This document shows positions 1 to 6,644 of a stretch of DNA of 13,136 bases, in pieces. Numbering within the stretch: position 1 is the first letter of the stretch; each line of letters opens with the position of its first letter. Both the position numbers and the translations under genes were made by a program. The notes beneath the pieces were generated by a model. It ran no database searches and was not told where the DNA came from. It saw nothing but the letters and a program-made list of their open reading frames with translations. Origin of the DNA: JAUWOY01 sp034431315 (lineage in GTDB: Bacteria > Chloroflexota > Anaerolineae > VGOG01); assembly GCA_034431315.1 (NCBI GenBank), contig DAOUDK010000139.1, forward strand, positions 1 to 13,136, given 5' to 3'.

Positions 1-2
1 GC

Positions 3-56
3 ACCCTGGACAAGTTTCGCTTTCGGGTGGTCTATGCGGTCCAGCCCAGGGACTGA
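3..56 (+). CDS. C-terminal end of an unidentified protein (partial, runs off the left edge)
   Basis: The third forward frame is open from the window edge and ends at TGA 54-56, reading TLDKFRFRVVYAVQPRD. The other two forward frames run on into the truB antisense without natural codon character. The gene would converge on truB, with only 24 nt between the two stop codons and no clear terminator hairpin between them. Seventeen residues are too few to assign a family. The call rests only on the plausible basic/aromatic C-terminus and its position. Confidence 0.4.
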   Translation, partial: TLDKFRFRVVYAVQPRD

Positions 57-80
57 GAGGGCACGAGAAATTTTGTCATG

Positions 81-1016
81 CTACCCGGCCCCAAAACTCA
101 AATCAGTGGTACTCTGAATCTCTAATTTAAAAACCTTCTTCGGTTGCCAGAGCCCCGTCTGAGGATCATGTTTCAAGATGGCGATCAATTCCCCTTTTTG
201 GGAGTAGGCACGGCGGAGCTCTCCTCTCTCACAGGCGGCAGGACCTTGAATCTGTTGGCCATGGCGGATGCACTTCTCCGTCTGGGCATCAACGACCATA
301 GGTTCGAAATCCAGCAGGGCTTCGTCCAGAGGGTGTATGAACTCCTGATAATTCTCTTGGGCGAAGGCCTCCGCCAGTTCATCCAGGCTCACTGCATCTT
401 CCAGTGTGAAGTGGCCGCTGGCCAGGCGGGTCAGGCTGTGCAGGTGGGCCCCGCAGCCCAGCTTCTGGCCCAGGTCGCGAGCCAGGGCGCGGATGTAGGT
501 GCCTGGCGAGCATTTCACCTGGATGGTTAGCAGAGGCGGATTCCAATCAAGTAACTCGATGTTGTGAATCTCAACCGAGCGAGGCTCCCGCTCTACAGTA
601 ATGCCCCGGCGAGCCAGCTTGTACAGGGGTATCCCATCGCGTTTCAAAGCCGAATACATGGGCGGTACCTGCTGGATGGGGCCGACGAAGGAATCCAGGG
701 TTCCTCGTACCTCCTCCTCGCTGACCTCAACCTCTGCCGTGGCGGTCACTTCGCCCTCGGCGTCGTGGGTGTCGGTGCTCACCCCCAGGCGAATCTGGGC
801 CTGATAGACCTTGTCCGAGGCCATGAGATACTCGGCCACGCGAGTGGCCTGGCCCAGGCAAACCACCAGCACCCCAGTGGCCGTGGGGTCGAGGGTGCCA
901 GCGTGGCCGACCCGCCGCTGGCCGCTCATCTGCCGTACCCGATCCACCACGTCATGGGAGGTCATCCCAGCGGGCTTGGCGATATTCAGGATGCCGGTGA
1001 GAGGCTGCTTTCCCAT
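81..1016 (-). CDS. truB: tRNA pseudouridine(55) synthase TruB
   Basis: TruB isomerises U55 of the tRNA T-loop to pseudouridine in the cytoplasm. From the ATG at 1016 the protein has 311 residues, a normal length. The N-terminus has the family signature GILNIAKPAGMTSHDVV (about 8-24). The catalytic block GHAGTLDPTATGVL (38-51) puts the nucleophile at Asp43, and YSALKRDGIPLYKLAR and GTYIRALARDLG are further family motifs. The last 80 or so residues fit a TruB C-terminal/PUA-like domain. A TTG two codons upstream (1022) could also start the gene; ATG is preferred because MGKQPLTGILN matches the usual family start. No good Shine-Dalgarno is visible for either. It lies 28 nt after rbfA as the last gene of the nusA-infB operon; the stop is TAG at 81-83. 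Confidence 0.97.
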   Translation of the reverse strand: MGKQPLTGILNIAKPAGMTSHDVVDRVRQMSGQRRVGHAGTLDPTATGVLVVCLGQATRVAEYLMASDKVYQAQIRLGVSTDTHDAEGEVTATAEVEVSEEEVRGTLDSFVGPIQQVPPMYSALKRDGIPLYKLARRGITVEREPRSVEIHNIELLDWNPPLLTIQVKCSPGTYIRALARDLGQKLGCGAHLHSLTRLASGHFTLEDAVSLDELAEAFAQENYQEFIHPLDEALLDFEPMVVDAQTEKCIRHGQQIQGPAACERGELRRAYSQKGELIAILKHDPQTGLWQPKKVFKLEIQSTTDLSFGAG

Positions 1017-1044
1017 TGACAATCAGACCGGATAGAGGCAAGCC

Positions 1045-1392
1045 TTACTCCTCTTCCTGTGTTACCTTGATTTCATCCAGGAGTTGAAGAATGTGCTCAC
1101 CGTGTTTCAGTGAAATATCCGAGTGAAAGATTAGCTCAGGCACATAGCGCAGGGCCACGCGAGAGGCGAGTTCCCGGCGGAGGAAGCTCGCCGCATGATC
1201 GAACCCTTCCATTGCCGCCTGTTGATCTCCCAGGGTGCTGACATAAATGTGCGCCTGGCGGAGATTGGGGCTGACCTCGACTGTGGTGATGGTCACAAAG
1301 TCAAGGCGCGGATCGCTAACTTTCTTCTCTAACAAGTCGCCGAGTTCTTTTTGAATGAGATTGCCGATTTGCTTCTGACGACGCTTAGCCAT
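1045..1392 (-). CDS. rbfA: 30S ribosome-binding factor RbfA
   Basis: RbfA is a single KH-fold protein that binds the 5' part of 16S rRNA and assists late 30S maturation, particularly in the cold. The 115-residue product has the usual length. Visible family features are the basic start MAKRRQKQIGNLIQKELGDLL, the segment SDPRLDFVTITTVEVSPNLRQAHIYVS (about 26-52) and the C-terminal RVALRYVPELIFHSDISLKHGEHILQLLDEI. It is followed by truB and preceded by infB in the classical order. The 42-nt gap to infB is almost entirely a heptamer repeat tract, so no purine-rich Shine-Dalgarno lies before the ATG (1390-1392). The stop is TAA at 1045-1047. Confidence 0.97.
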   Translation of the reverse strand: MAKRRQKQIGNLIQKELGDLLEKKVSDPRLDFVTITTVEVSPNLRQAHIYVSTLGDQQAAMEGFDHAASFLRRELASRVALRYVPELIFHSDISLKHGEHILQLLDEIKVTQEEE

Positions 1393-1395
1393 TGT

Positions 1396-1430
1396 TTGGA
1401 TTTTGAGCTTTGGATTTTAGGCTTTGGGTT
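1396..1430. repeat. Degenerate heptamer repeat tract A (5 units)
   Basis: Five consecutive 7-mers read on the plus strand: TTGGATT, TTGAGCT, TTGGATT, TTAGGCT, TTGGGTT. They fill nearly the whole spacer between the infB stop (1435-1437) and the rbfA start (1392). The adjoining pair TTGAGCT-TTGGATT (1403-1416) recurs identically in tract B at 4138-4151. No function is known from the sequence; it may act as a spacer filler or a DNA/RNA signal. Confidence 0.75.
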
Positions 1431-1434
1431 TATC

Positions 1435-3231
1435 CTAGCTCTCCCTTTCTTTCTTGTAAAACTCTATGATGTCGCCTTCTTCGAAGTCGCGAAAGCCTTC
1501 CAAACCCACCCCACATTCGAATCCTTCCCTAACCTCCCTGACGTCCTCGGTGAAGCGCCTCAAGGACGAAACTCGCCCCTCGTAGACCGGTTGGTTGTTC
1601 CGGCTTACTCGGGCCAGAGAATTACGGGCGATGTGGCCGTCGGTTACAGCGATGCCGGCGATTTTGCCCGCGTGGGGAATGCTGAAGACGGCTCTCACCT
1701 CGGCGTGGCCGCTGACCACGTCCTTGTAGACGGGCTCCAAGAGGCCCTTGAGGGCTTTGTCTACATCGTCAATCAGCTTATAGATGATATCGTAGAGGCG
1801 GATGTCAATTCCCTCGACCGCCGAGGCGCGGCTTGCGGCTGGGTCTGCATTGACACCGAAGCCAATGACTATGGCTTGGGAAGCTACTGCCAGCATGACG
1901 TCGGATTCACTGATGTTACCAGTTCCCTTGCGGAGGACGTTAACTTTCAGGTCCTCGTCCCCCAGCTTTTCCAGGGAATTAACGATGGGTTCGATAGTGC
2001 CTTGGACATCGGCCTTGAGGATCAGGTTGAGTTCTTTGACTTTTCCAGCCCTGATTTGATCCAAAATCTCTTCCAGGCTGAGTGTCCTGGCTGGCCGGAT
2101 AGCCGCTCGCTCTTTGTCATCAGCGCGACCGGCAGCCAGGACGCGGGCTGTCTTTTCGTCTTTCACCACTTTGAAGGTTTCACCGGGGTGAGGGACACCG
2201 GAGAGGCCCAACACAACCACCGGCGTTGAAGGTGTAGCTTTCTCGACCCGCTCTCCTCGTTCGTCGAACATGGCTCTTATGCGGCCAGAGATGTCCTCGA
2301 TCAACAAGGCATCTCCCGACCGTAGCGTACCGTTCTGTACCAGGAGGGTGGCGATCGCGCCCCGGCTCCTGTCCAACTCGCTCTCGATGACCGTGCCCAT
2401 GGCTGGGCGGTTGGGGTTTGCCTTAAACTCGGACAGCTCCGCTACCGCCGCGATGTTATCCAACAGGTCGTCTATGCCGGTCTTTTGCTTGGCTGAGACT
2501 GGCACGCAGATGGTCTCACCTCCCCATTCCTCGATTTGCAGACCCACGTCGGTCAACTGCTGTTTGACCCTCTCCGGGTTCGCGTTGGCCTTGTCCATTT
2601 TATTCAGGGCGACGATGATGGGCACCCTCGCTGCTCGGGCATGGTCAATGGCCTCCTGGGTTTGGGGCATCACCCCGTCATCGGCGGCCACCACCAGGAT
2701 GGCTATGTCGGCCCCCTGGGCGCCACGGGCGCGCATGGCGGTGAAGGCCTCGTGACCTGGGGTGTCTAGGAAAGTGATCCTCTTGCCCCGGTGCTCAACT
2801 TGGTAGGCGCCGACGTGCTGAGTGATTCCCCCCGGCTCGCCAGCCACCACGTTGGTGTGCCGGATCACATCCAGCAGTGTGGTCTTGCCGTGGTCTACGT
2901 GCCCCAACATAGTGACCACCGGCGGCCGGATCTCCAGGTCCTCCGGCGCCTCGTCTTCGTACATGCGCTCCTTGAGGGGTAGGGAGATCATGGGGATTTC
3001 TTCTTCTTCTTCGATGACAGGAGGAGCCTCTGGTCCGGCGTCAAAGCCCATCTCCTCTGCCACAATGGCCGCCGTTTCGTAGTCAATCTGCTGATTGATG
3101 TTGGCCATGATACCGCTGTTCATCAGCTCCTTGATGACATCAATGGGGCTGACCTCCATCAAATCAGCCAGTTCCCTGACGGTCAAAAAATCAGGTATGA
3201 CGATGGCTTTTCTGCTCTGTTCTTTAGTCAT
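1435..3231 (-). CDS. infB: Translation initiation factor IF-2
   Basis: IF2 is the GTPase that places fMet-tRNA in the ribosomal P site and promotes subunit joining. The 598-residue protein is a short form: one IF2N-type helical domain (about 10-60) and an acidic linker (EEEEE at 74-78), but not the long N-terminal extension of E. coli IF2. G motifs are intact: G1 GHVDHGKT (110-117), G3 DTPGH (156-160), G4 NKMD (210-213), G5 SAK (246-248). Domain II, the IF2 domain 3 (LNLILKADVQGTIEPI region) and the C-terminal tRNA-binding barrel follow. ATG at 3229-3231 has a good Shine-Dalgarno, GAAAGGGG (3238-3245). Normally it follows ylxR closely; here an inserted gene and long spacer intervene, so it may need its own promoter, although none is obvious. 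Confidence 0.98.
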   Translation of the reverse strand: MTKEQSRKAIVIPDFLTVRELADLMEVSPIDVIKELMNSGIMANINQQIDYETAAIVAEEMGFDAGPEAPPVIEEEEEIPMISLPLKERMYEDEAPEDLEIRPPVVTMLGHVDHGKTTLLDVIRHTNVVAGEPGGITQHVGAYQVEHRGKRITFLDTPGHEAFTAMRARGAQGADIAILVVAADDGVMPQTQEAIDHARAARVPIIVALNKMDKANANPERVKQQLTDVGLQIEEWGGETICVPVSAKQKTGIDDLLDNIAAVAELSEFKANPNRPAMGTVIESELDRSRGAIATLLVQNGTLRSGDALLIEDISGRIRAMFDERGERVEKATPSTPVVVLGLSGVPHPGETFKVVKDEKTARVLAAGRADDKERAAIRPARTLSLEEILDQIRAGKVKELNLILKADVQGTIEPIVNSLEKLGDEDLKVNVLRKGTGNISESDVMLAVASQAIVIGFGVNADPAASRASAVEGIDIRLYDIIYKLIDDVDKALKGLLEPVYKDVVSGHAEVRAVFSIPHAGKIAGIAVTDGHIARNSLARVSRNNQPVYEGRVSSLRRFTEDVREVREGFECGVGLEGFRDFEEGDIIEFYKKERES

Positions 3232-3262
3232 AAATGTCCCCTTTCTAGCGATTCACGTTTCC

Positions 3263-3274
3263 AGCATATATGCT
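3263..3274. other. 12-bp perfect palindrome in the infB leader
   Basis: AGCATATATGCT is perfectly self-complementary and sits about 30-40 nt upstream of the infB start codon, between the 180-aa gene and infB. It could be an operator or chance. No -35/-10 pair with acceptable spacing was found around it. Confidence 0.3.
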
Positions 3275-3295
3275 GTGTTAGCCGAGGTGGTGGTT

Positions 3296-3838
3296 TCAAA
3301 CAAGATTGTCTCTATCAACCCATAAGTCTACTAGCAAATAAAGCATGGACGGTTCGGATATCTTAGCGTAGTGTTGAGGGCTTTTTACGGCATCTGCATT
3401 GAAGACAATCAGCCGATAATCGACCCTTTCTTGAGATCTGAGCTTTTTGATCGTGCGTGATTTCTTCTGTTGAAAAAACGACGGAGCGACATTAAATGCC
3501 TCACCGACGAGATGAAGGTTTCTAGCCGTAGCCGTCAAATCATGACCGCCCTTTACACCTAGCGCGACTTCGTATTCTGTAAATGGAAGTCGAACGTTCC
3601 CAACTGCCTGATTGAGTAGAAGCCTCCGGACACCGAATAAGATGACTAGATCAGAGAGAATACGATTTGAGGCTTCGAATAGACTCACGTTGGGGTATGG
3701 GCCAGAACTAAGAGGTTCTCGCTTCAGCGAACTTATGAAACCTAGGACATCGTTGTGAGGAGTAGGAAGATTTATTGAATTGACAGATCTGAGGTAATTA
3801 CTGAGCTCTTTGTCGATGTTAGTTTGGTTTAGTTTCAT
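3296..3838 (-). CDS. Hypothetical protein, 180 aa, inserted between ylxR and infB
   Basis: I do not recognise this family with certainty. The ORF starts with ATG at 3836-3838 and has weak purine-rich sequence (GGTGGGG) upstream. It lies within a conserved operon where a gene like this is not expected. Base composition is lower (40-47% GC in two 60-nt rows counted) than in adjacent infB (75% in one row counted), which suggests acquisition. There is no signal peptide or membrane segment. Conserved-looking features are a helix with Glu55, a strand-like segment EYEVALG (88-94), GGHDLTA (97-103, Asp100), GEAFNVAPSFFQQKK (112-126, Glu113, Lys125/126) and RLIVFNADAV (142-151). This E-D-E-K order is reminiscent of a PD-(D/E)XK nuclease-like fold, but the spacing is not canonical, so that is only a hypothesis. 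Confidence 0.7.
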   Translation of the reverse strand: MKLNQTNIDKELSNYLRSVNSINLPTPHNDVLGFISSLKREPLSSGPYPNVSLFEASNRILSDLVILFGVRRLLLNQAVGNVRLPFTEYEVALGVKGGHDLTATARNLHLVGEAFNVAPSFFQQKKSRTIKKLRSQERVDYRLIVFNADAVKSPQHYAKISEPSMLYLLVDLWVDRDNLV

Positions 3839-3864
3839 TTCACCCCACCATTTCGGTTAACGCA

Positions 3865-3917
3865 GAATCCAGCCCCGAAGGGGCTTTGCTCTCTCAGTGC
3901 GGGGATTTATTCCCGCA
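3865..3917 (+). repeat. Two-hairpin palindromic element, copy 1
   Basis: A perfect hairpin AGCCCC-GAA-GGGGCT (3871-3885) is followed by the link TTGCTCTCTCAG and a second hairpin, TGCGGG...CCCGCA (3898-3917). The core GAATCC-hairpin-TTTGCTCTCTCAG reappears in reverse orientation at 11912-11944 with a different second hairpin. This gives the look of a dispersed REP/BIME-like or structured-RNA element. It lies just upstream of the 180-aa gene. Confidence 0.65.
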
Positions 3918-4123
3918 TTGCCTGACAAGTTAGTGCTATTGCGCTTTAACCTGGTCCTAAGAGGGTCCTTACTCTTTGGGATAAAGATGCGGAGTGTTAG
4001 CATAAGTGGGGAGAGGTGGGGCTAGCAGCGAGGGGATAAGCGAGTGTGCGCTCAGATCAATTCCTCATTGCCCACCCCCATTAGCTCCCCAGACAGGCCC
4101 GCAACCACCAACCCCCCAGCAGT

Positions 4124-4165
4124 TTGAACTTTGAACTTTGAGCTTTGGATTTCGAGCTTTGAGCC
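4124..4165. repeat. Degenerate heptamer repeat tract B (6 units)
   Basis: Six consecutive 7-mers on the plus strand: TTGAACT, TTGAACT, TTGAGCT, TTGGATT, TCGAGCT, TTGAGCC. The tract ends 2 nt before the ylxR stop codon (4168-4170), so it lies immediately downstream of ylxR. Two adjoining units are identical to tract A. Confidence 0.8.
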
Positions 4166-4167
4166 TC

Positions 4168-4449
4168 TCACTCCCTGGTCTCCGGTAGCTTGTGAGCGAA
4201 TTCTTCCAACGTTGCTCGTTCTTCATCGGTCAAGCTGGTTTTGAGGGCGTGCTGCAGGCGGTCTTTCTTCAGCGCTATGTCCCAACATTCCTGGCGTCGG
4301 CACAGGTAAGCGCCTCGACCGGACATCTTCCCCGTTTCGTCAATCTCCACTCCGCCATCGGGCGTTCGGACGATGCGCACCATCTCCCGTTTGGGGCGTA
4401 TCTCCCTACAACCGACGCAGGTGCGTTGCGGTACGTGCTTGCGAGACAT
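4168..4449 (-). CDS. ylxR: YlxR family RNA-binding protein
   Basis: YlxR proteins are small basic proteins of the nusA-infB operon (DUF448 family); nucleic-acid binding and a regulatory or RNase P-related role have been proposed. The product has 93 residues from the ATG at 4447-4449 and shows the two signatures RTCVGCR near the N-terminus and GRGAYLCRRQEC in the middle, with the basic tail expected. An in-frame GTG at 4470 would add seven residues inside the nusA end. The ATG lies 2 nt after the nusA stop and is preceded by GGGAGGA, so coupled translation with nusA is likely. The L7Ae-like gene often found next to ylxR is absent. Confidence 0.93.
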   Translation of the reverse strand: MSRKHVPQRTCVGCREIRPKREMVRIVRTPDGGVEIDETGKMSGRGAYLCRRQECWDIALKKDRLQHALKTSLTDEERATLEEFAHKLPETRE

Positions 4450-4451
4450 TA

Positions 4452-6467
4452 CTAATAGTAGTCCTCCCACTCCTCACGCTGACGGCCAGGCTTGCGGTGT
4501 CGCTTGGCTACCATCTTTCCTAGTTCCTCGTCGTAGACCAACTCGCGTCTTTTCTCTCTCTTTTTGCGTTCCTCTAATTCGTCTTTCTCCTCGTACTCGT
4601 ATATTCCCTCTTCTTCTTCCTCCTCCTCTTCGAGCGGCTCCTCAGTGGGCTCCACCTCCTCGACCAGCACCTCTTCCTCGACAGGCATAGCTTCCGTCAC
4701 TTCTTCGGCTACTTCTTCTATCTTCGGAGCAGCCGGTTCCACTATTTCTTCCTCGACTGCTTCCACTGGCTCTTCAACAACGGCCCCGATCTCTTCGACC
4801 TCTTCTACCTCCTCAACGGGGACGAAGCCTTTAGCCTGCAACCTCTCCTTTAATTCAGCTAGCGATCTCGGGCCGAAGTTCTTTATGGCTAGCATCTCTT
4901 CATCGCCTTCGGCCAATTTCTTCAGTATCTCCTCCACTGTGGCAATTCCTGCTTGATCGAGGCAGTTGTAGATCCGGGTGCTAAGATCCAGCACCTCGAT
5001 GGGTGCTTCCTCCTCGACGGGGACGAAGCCTTCAGCCTGCAGCCTCTCTTTTACTTCAGCCAACGACTTCGGGCCGAAGTTCTTGATAGTCAACATCTCT
5101 TCATCGCCTTCGGCCAACTTTTCCAGTATCTCCTCCACCGTGGCAATTCCCGCTTGATCGAGGGAATTGTACACCCGCGTGCTGAGGCCCAACGTCTCGA
5201 TGGGGACACCCTTTTTGGGGATACCTTCTTTGGCTCTCTCTTGGGCAGCAGCCGTCTCTATTACATCAATCGCCTCTCTAAGCACCCGCATCTCTTGGGC
5301 CGTGGGACGCGCCTCCTCTTTTCTCAGCAGGATAGCCTCGGCCAGGGCCAGGATGTCTTTCTTCTCGGCTACCGCAGCTACCTGGGCAATCTCTTCTTTT
5401 TTGGCTTTTTGTAATGCCTCCTCGGCAGCTTCCATCGCGCTCTTGATGTCAATGCGCCAACTGGTCAGCTTGGCTGCCAGGCGGGCATTTTGTCCCCCTT
5501 TGCCGATGGCCAGGGAGAGCTGGTCATCGGGCACGATGACGGTGGCCGTCCTACCTCTCATAGAATCATCGTTCAGATAAGTGTTCAAGACTTTGGCTGG
5601 ACTCAGGGCGTTGGCGATGAACGCGCCTGTGTCGGGGCTCCATTCTATTACGTCAATCTTTTCTCCATTCAGCTCTTTGACCACACTTTGAATCCTGACC
5701 CCGCGCATGCCCACACATGCCCCTACCGGGTCTATCCCTGCTTGAACAGCGCTAACAGCTACCTTTGACCGCGAACCCGCCTCGCGGGCGATGGCCTTGA
5801 TCTCGACCGTGCCATTGAATATCTCAGGCACTTCCAGCTCGAGCAGGCGGCGCAGCATATCGCGATGAGTGCGGGAGACGATGACTTGGGGGCCGCGGTT
5901 CGTCTTGCGCACCTCCAGGACGTAGGCCCGCACCCGCTGGTTGATACGGTAGTGCTCGCGGGGGATCTGCTGGCTTCTGGGAAGGAGAGCCTCAGTCCGC
6001 CCCAGGTTCAGGGTTACGCCTTGAGGCATGATGTTCTGAACAGTGCCGTTGATGAGTTCTCCCTCGCGTTCGGCATAGCTAGTGAAAAGGACATCACGCT
6101 CAGCCTCGCGGATGCGCTGCAAGATGACCTGTTTGGCCGTCTGCGCGGCGATACGCCCGAAAGTCTTGGGGGTATTATCGAACGTCACTAGCTCACCCAA
6201 CTCGGCATCCTCGTTGATTTCTTTGGCCTCGTCCAAGGAAATCTCGAAGCGTTCATCCTGGACTTCCTCCACCACCTCTTTGGCAATGTAGAGCCTGGCC
6301 TGTCCGGTCTCTGGGTCTATCTTAGCTGTGACGTTCTGAGACGAGCCGAAGTCTTTCTTGTAGGCCGTCAACAGGGCGACCTCAATGGCTTCCAGAACTA
6401 CCTCTCTGCCCAGATTTTTTTCGTTGCAGATTTGGTCAAAAGCCACTGCGAACTCGCTCTTTTTCAA
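4452..6467 (-). CDS. nusA: Transcription termination/antitermination protein NusA with two alpha-CTD-like C-terminal modules
   Basis: NusA binds RNA polymerase and nascent RNA and modulates pausing, termination and antitermination. The 671-residue protein is longer than typical short NusA. Domains are: N-terminal polymerase-binding domain (about 1-130), S1 (136-200), KH1 (about 203-280, DPVGACVGMRGVRIQ) and KH2 (about 281-345, LSLAIGKGGQNARLAAKL). A helical linker is followed by two tandem 64-residue helix-hairpin-helix modules (421-484 and 488-552), then a Glu-rich tail (549-630) and a short basic end (633-664). The modules (IEVLDLSTRIYNCLDQAGI..., IKNFGPKSLAEVKERL) resemble the RNA polymerase alpha C-terminal domain more than ordinary NusA tails. 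Only TTG (6465-6467) is available as a start; it is supported by AGGAGG at 6477-6482, 9 nt away. It is first in its operon, divergent from rplU. Confidence 0.96.
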   Translation of the reverse strand: MKKSEFAVAFDQICNEKNLGREVVLEAIEVALLTAYKKDFGSSQNVTAKIDPETGQARLYIAKEVVEEVQDERFEISLDEAKEINEDAELGELVTFDNTPKTFGRIAAQTAKQVILQRIREAERDVLFTSYAEREGELINGTVQNIMPQGVTLNLGRTEALLPRSQQIPREHYRINQRVRAYVLEVRKTNRGPQVIVSRTHRDMLRRLLELEVPEIFNGTVEIKAIAREAGSRSKVAVSAVQAGIDPVGACVGMRGVRIQSVVKELNGEKIDVIEWSPDTGAFIANALSPAKVLNTYLNDDSMRGRTATVIVPDDQLSLAIGKGGQNARLAAKLTSWRIDIKSAMEAAEEALQKAKKEEIAQVAAVAEKKDILALAEAILLRKEEARPTAQEMRVLREAIDVIETAAAQERAKEGIPKKGVPIETLGLSTRVYNSLDQAGIATVEEILEKLAEGDEEMLTIKNFGPKSLAEVKERLQAEGFVPVEEEAPIEVLDLSTRIYNCLDQAGIATVEEILKKLAEGDEEMLAIKNFGPRSLAELKERLQAKGFVPVEEVEEVEEIGAVVEEPVEAVEEEIVEPAAPKIEEVAEEVTEAMPVEEEVLVEEVEPTEEPLEEEEEEEEGIYEYEEKDELEERKKREKRRELVYDEELGKMVAKRHRKPGRQREEWEDYY
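4812..5006 (-). repeat. Alpha-CTD-like module, copy 2 in nusA
   Basis: This DNA encodes NusA residues 488-552. By hand alignment it matches the rpmE copy at about 83% of bases and about 81% of residues. A 29-nt run is identical to rpmE: 4988-5016 here (spanning the linker before the module) against 7593-7621. It contains the loop and hairpin CLDQAGIATVEEIL and FGPRSLAELKERL. Confidence 0.85.
5016..5207 (-). repeat. Alpha-CTD-like module, copy 1 in nusA
   Basis: This DNA encodes NusA residues 421-484. It is a tandem duplicate of the next module, joined by the linker VEEEAPIEV. Two exact matches tie it to rpmE: 21 nt (5143-5163 against 7647-7667) and 24 nt (5020-5043 against 7767-7790). Confidence 0.85.
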
Positions 6468-6476
6468 GTCTTGATT

Positions 6477-6482
6477 CCTCCT
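6477..6482 (-). promoter_or_regulatory. Ribosome binding site that fixes the TTG start of nusA
   Basis: AGGAGG on the minus strand lies 9 nt before the TTG at 6467. No ATG or GTG is available in frame near the conserved N-terminus, so this site decides the start. Confidence 0.85.
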
Positions 6483-6532
6483 GTTTCGTGCCAGAGTTTA
6501 AAATGTGGATTCGTGAATCTTTCTGATAGCAA

Positions 6533-6557
6533 GAAAAGTGGGGGTTGCCCACTTTTC
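6533..6557 (-). other. Perfect 10-bp hairpin in the nusA 5' leader
   Basis: GAAAAGTGGG and CCCACTTTTC (6533-6542 and 6548-6557) form a perfect stem with a 5-nt loop. Given the nusA promoter at 6582-6610, this lies in a leader of about 110 nt, some 65 nt before the start codon. On the minus strand the stem ends in TTTTCTT, so it might act as a weak terminator/attenuator or as a protein-binding site. NusA autoregulation through it would be inference. Confidence 0.6.
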
Positions 6558-6581
6558 CAATAAAACCCATATAACGCTTGT

Positions 6582-6610
6582 ATTATACCATGTTTAGGCG
6601 AATCGTGCAA
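6582..6610 (-). promoter_or_regulatory. Sigma-70-type promoter for the nusA operon
   Basis: On the minus strand, TTGCAC (6605-6610) and TATAAT (6582-6587) are separated by exactly 17 nt. The -10 is perfect and the -35 matches four of six consensus positions. Expected transcription start is near 6575. Confidence 0.8.
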
Positions 6611-6644
6611 GTTGACGGACGCTCGGAGTGGCTCCTGTTCGGTT

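Larger units (their letters stand above)
3839..4167. other. 329-nt non-coding spacer between ylxR and the 180-aa gene
   Basis: No ORF with protein-like character is present on either strand. The segment holds a two-hairpin element at its left end (3865-3917) and heptamer tract B at its right end (4124-4165). The middle (about 3920-4120) has purine-rich and C-rich stretches but no recognisable tRNA, riboswitch or terminator. Such a long gap is unusual in the nusA-infB operon and is probably part of the same insertion as the 180-aa gene. Confidence 0.6.

Noticed and set aside
1351..2229. Long plus-strand open frame (292 codons) opposite infB
   Set aside because: It is antisense to the conserved IF2 C-terminal half. 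The minus-strand protein has all family motifs, and the plus frame shows no family resemblance and no suitable ribosome binding site.
3920..4120. Possible tRNA or small RNA in the ylxR-infB insertion
   Set aside because: No cloverleaf, T-loop sequence or promoter-terminator pair could be found; only isolated short inverted repeats.
3865..4165. CRISPR array, because several repeats occur in one spacer
   Set aside because: The repeats are tandem heptamers and single palindromes without spacers of uniform length, and no cas genes are present.
4564..4956. Plus-strand frame encoding a Ser-rich protein
   Set aside because: It is the complement of the Glu-rich tail of NusA (GAA/GAG codons read as TTC/CTC and shifted), a low-complexity shadow.
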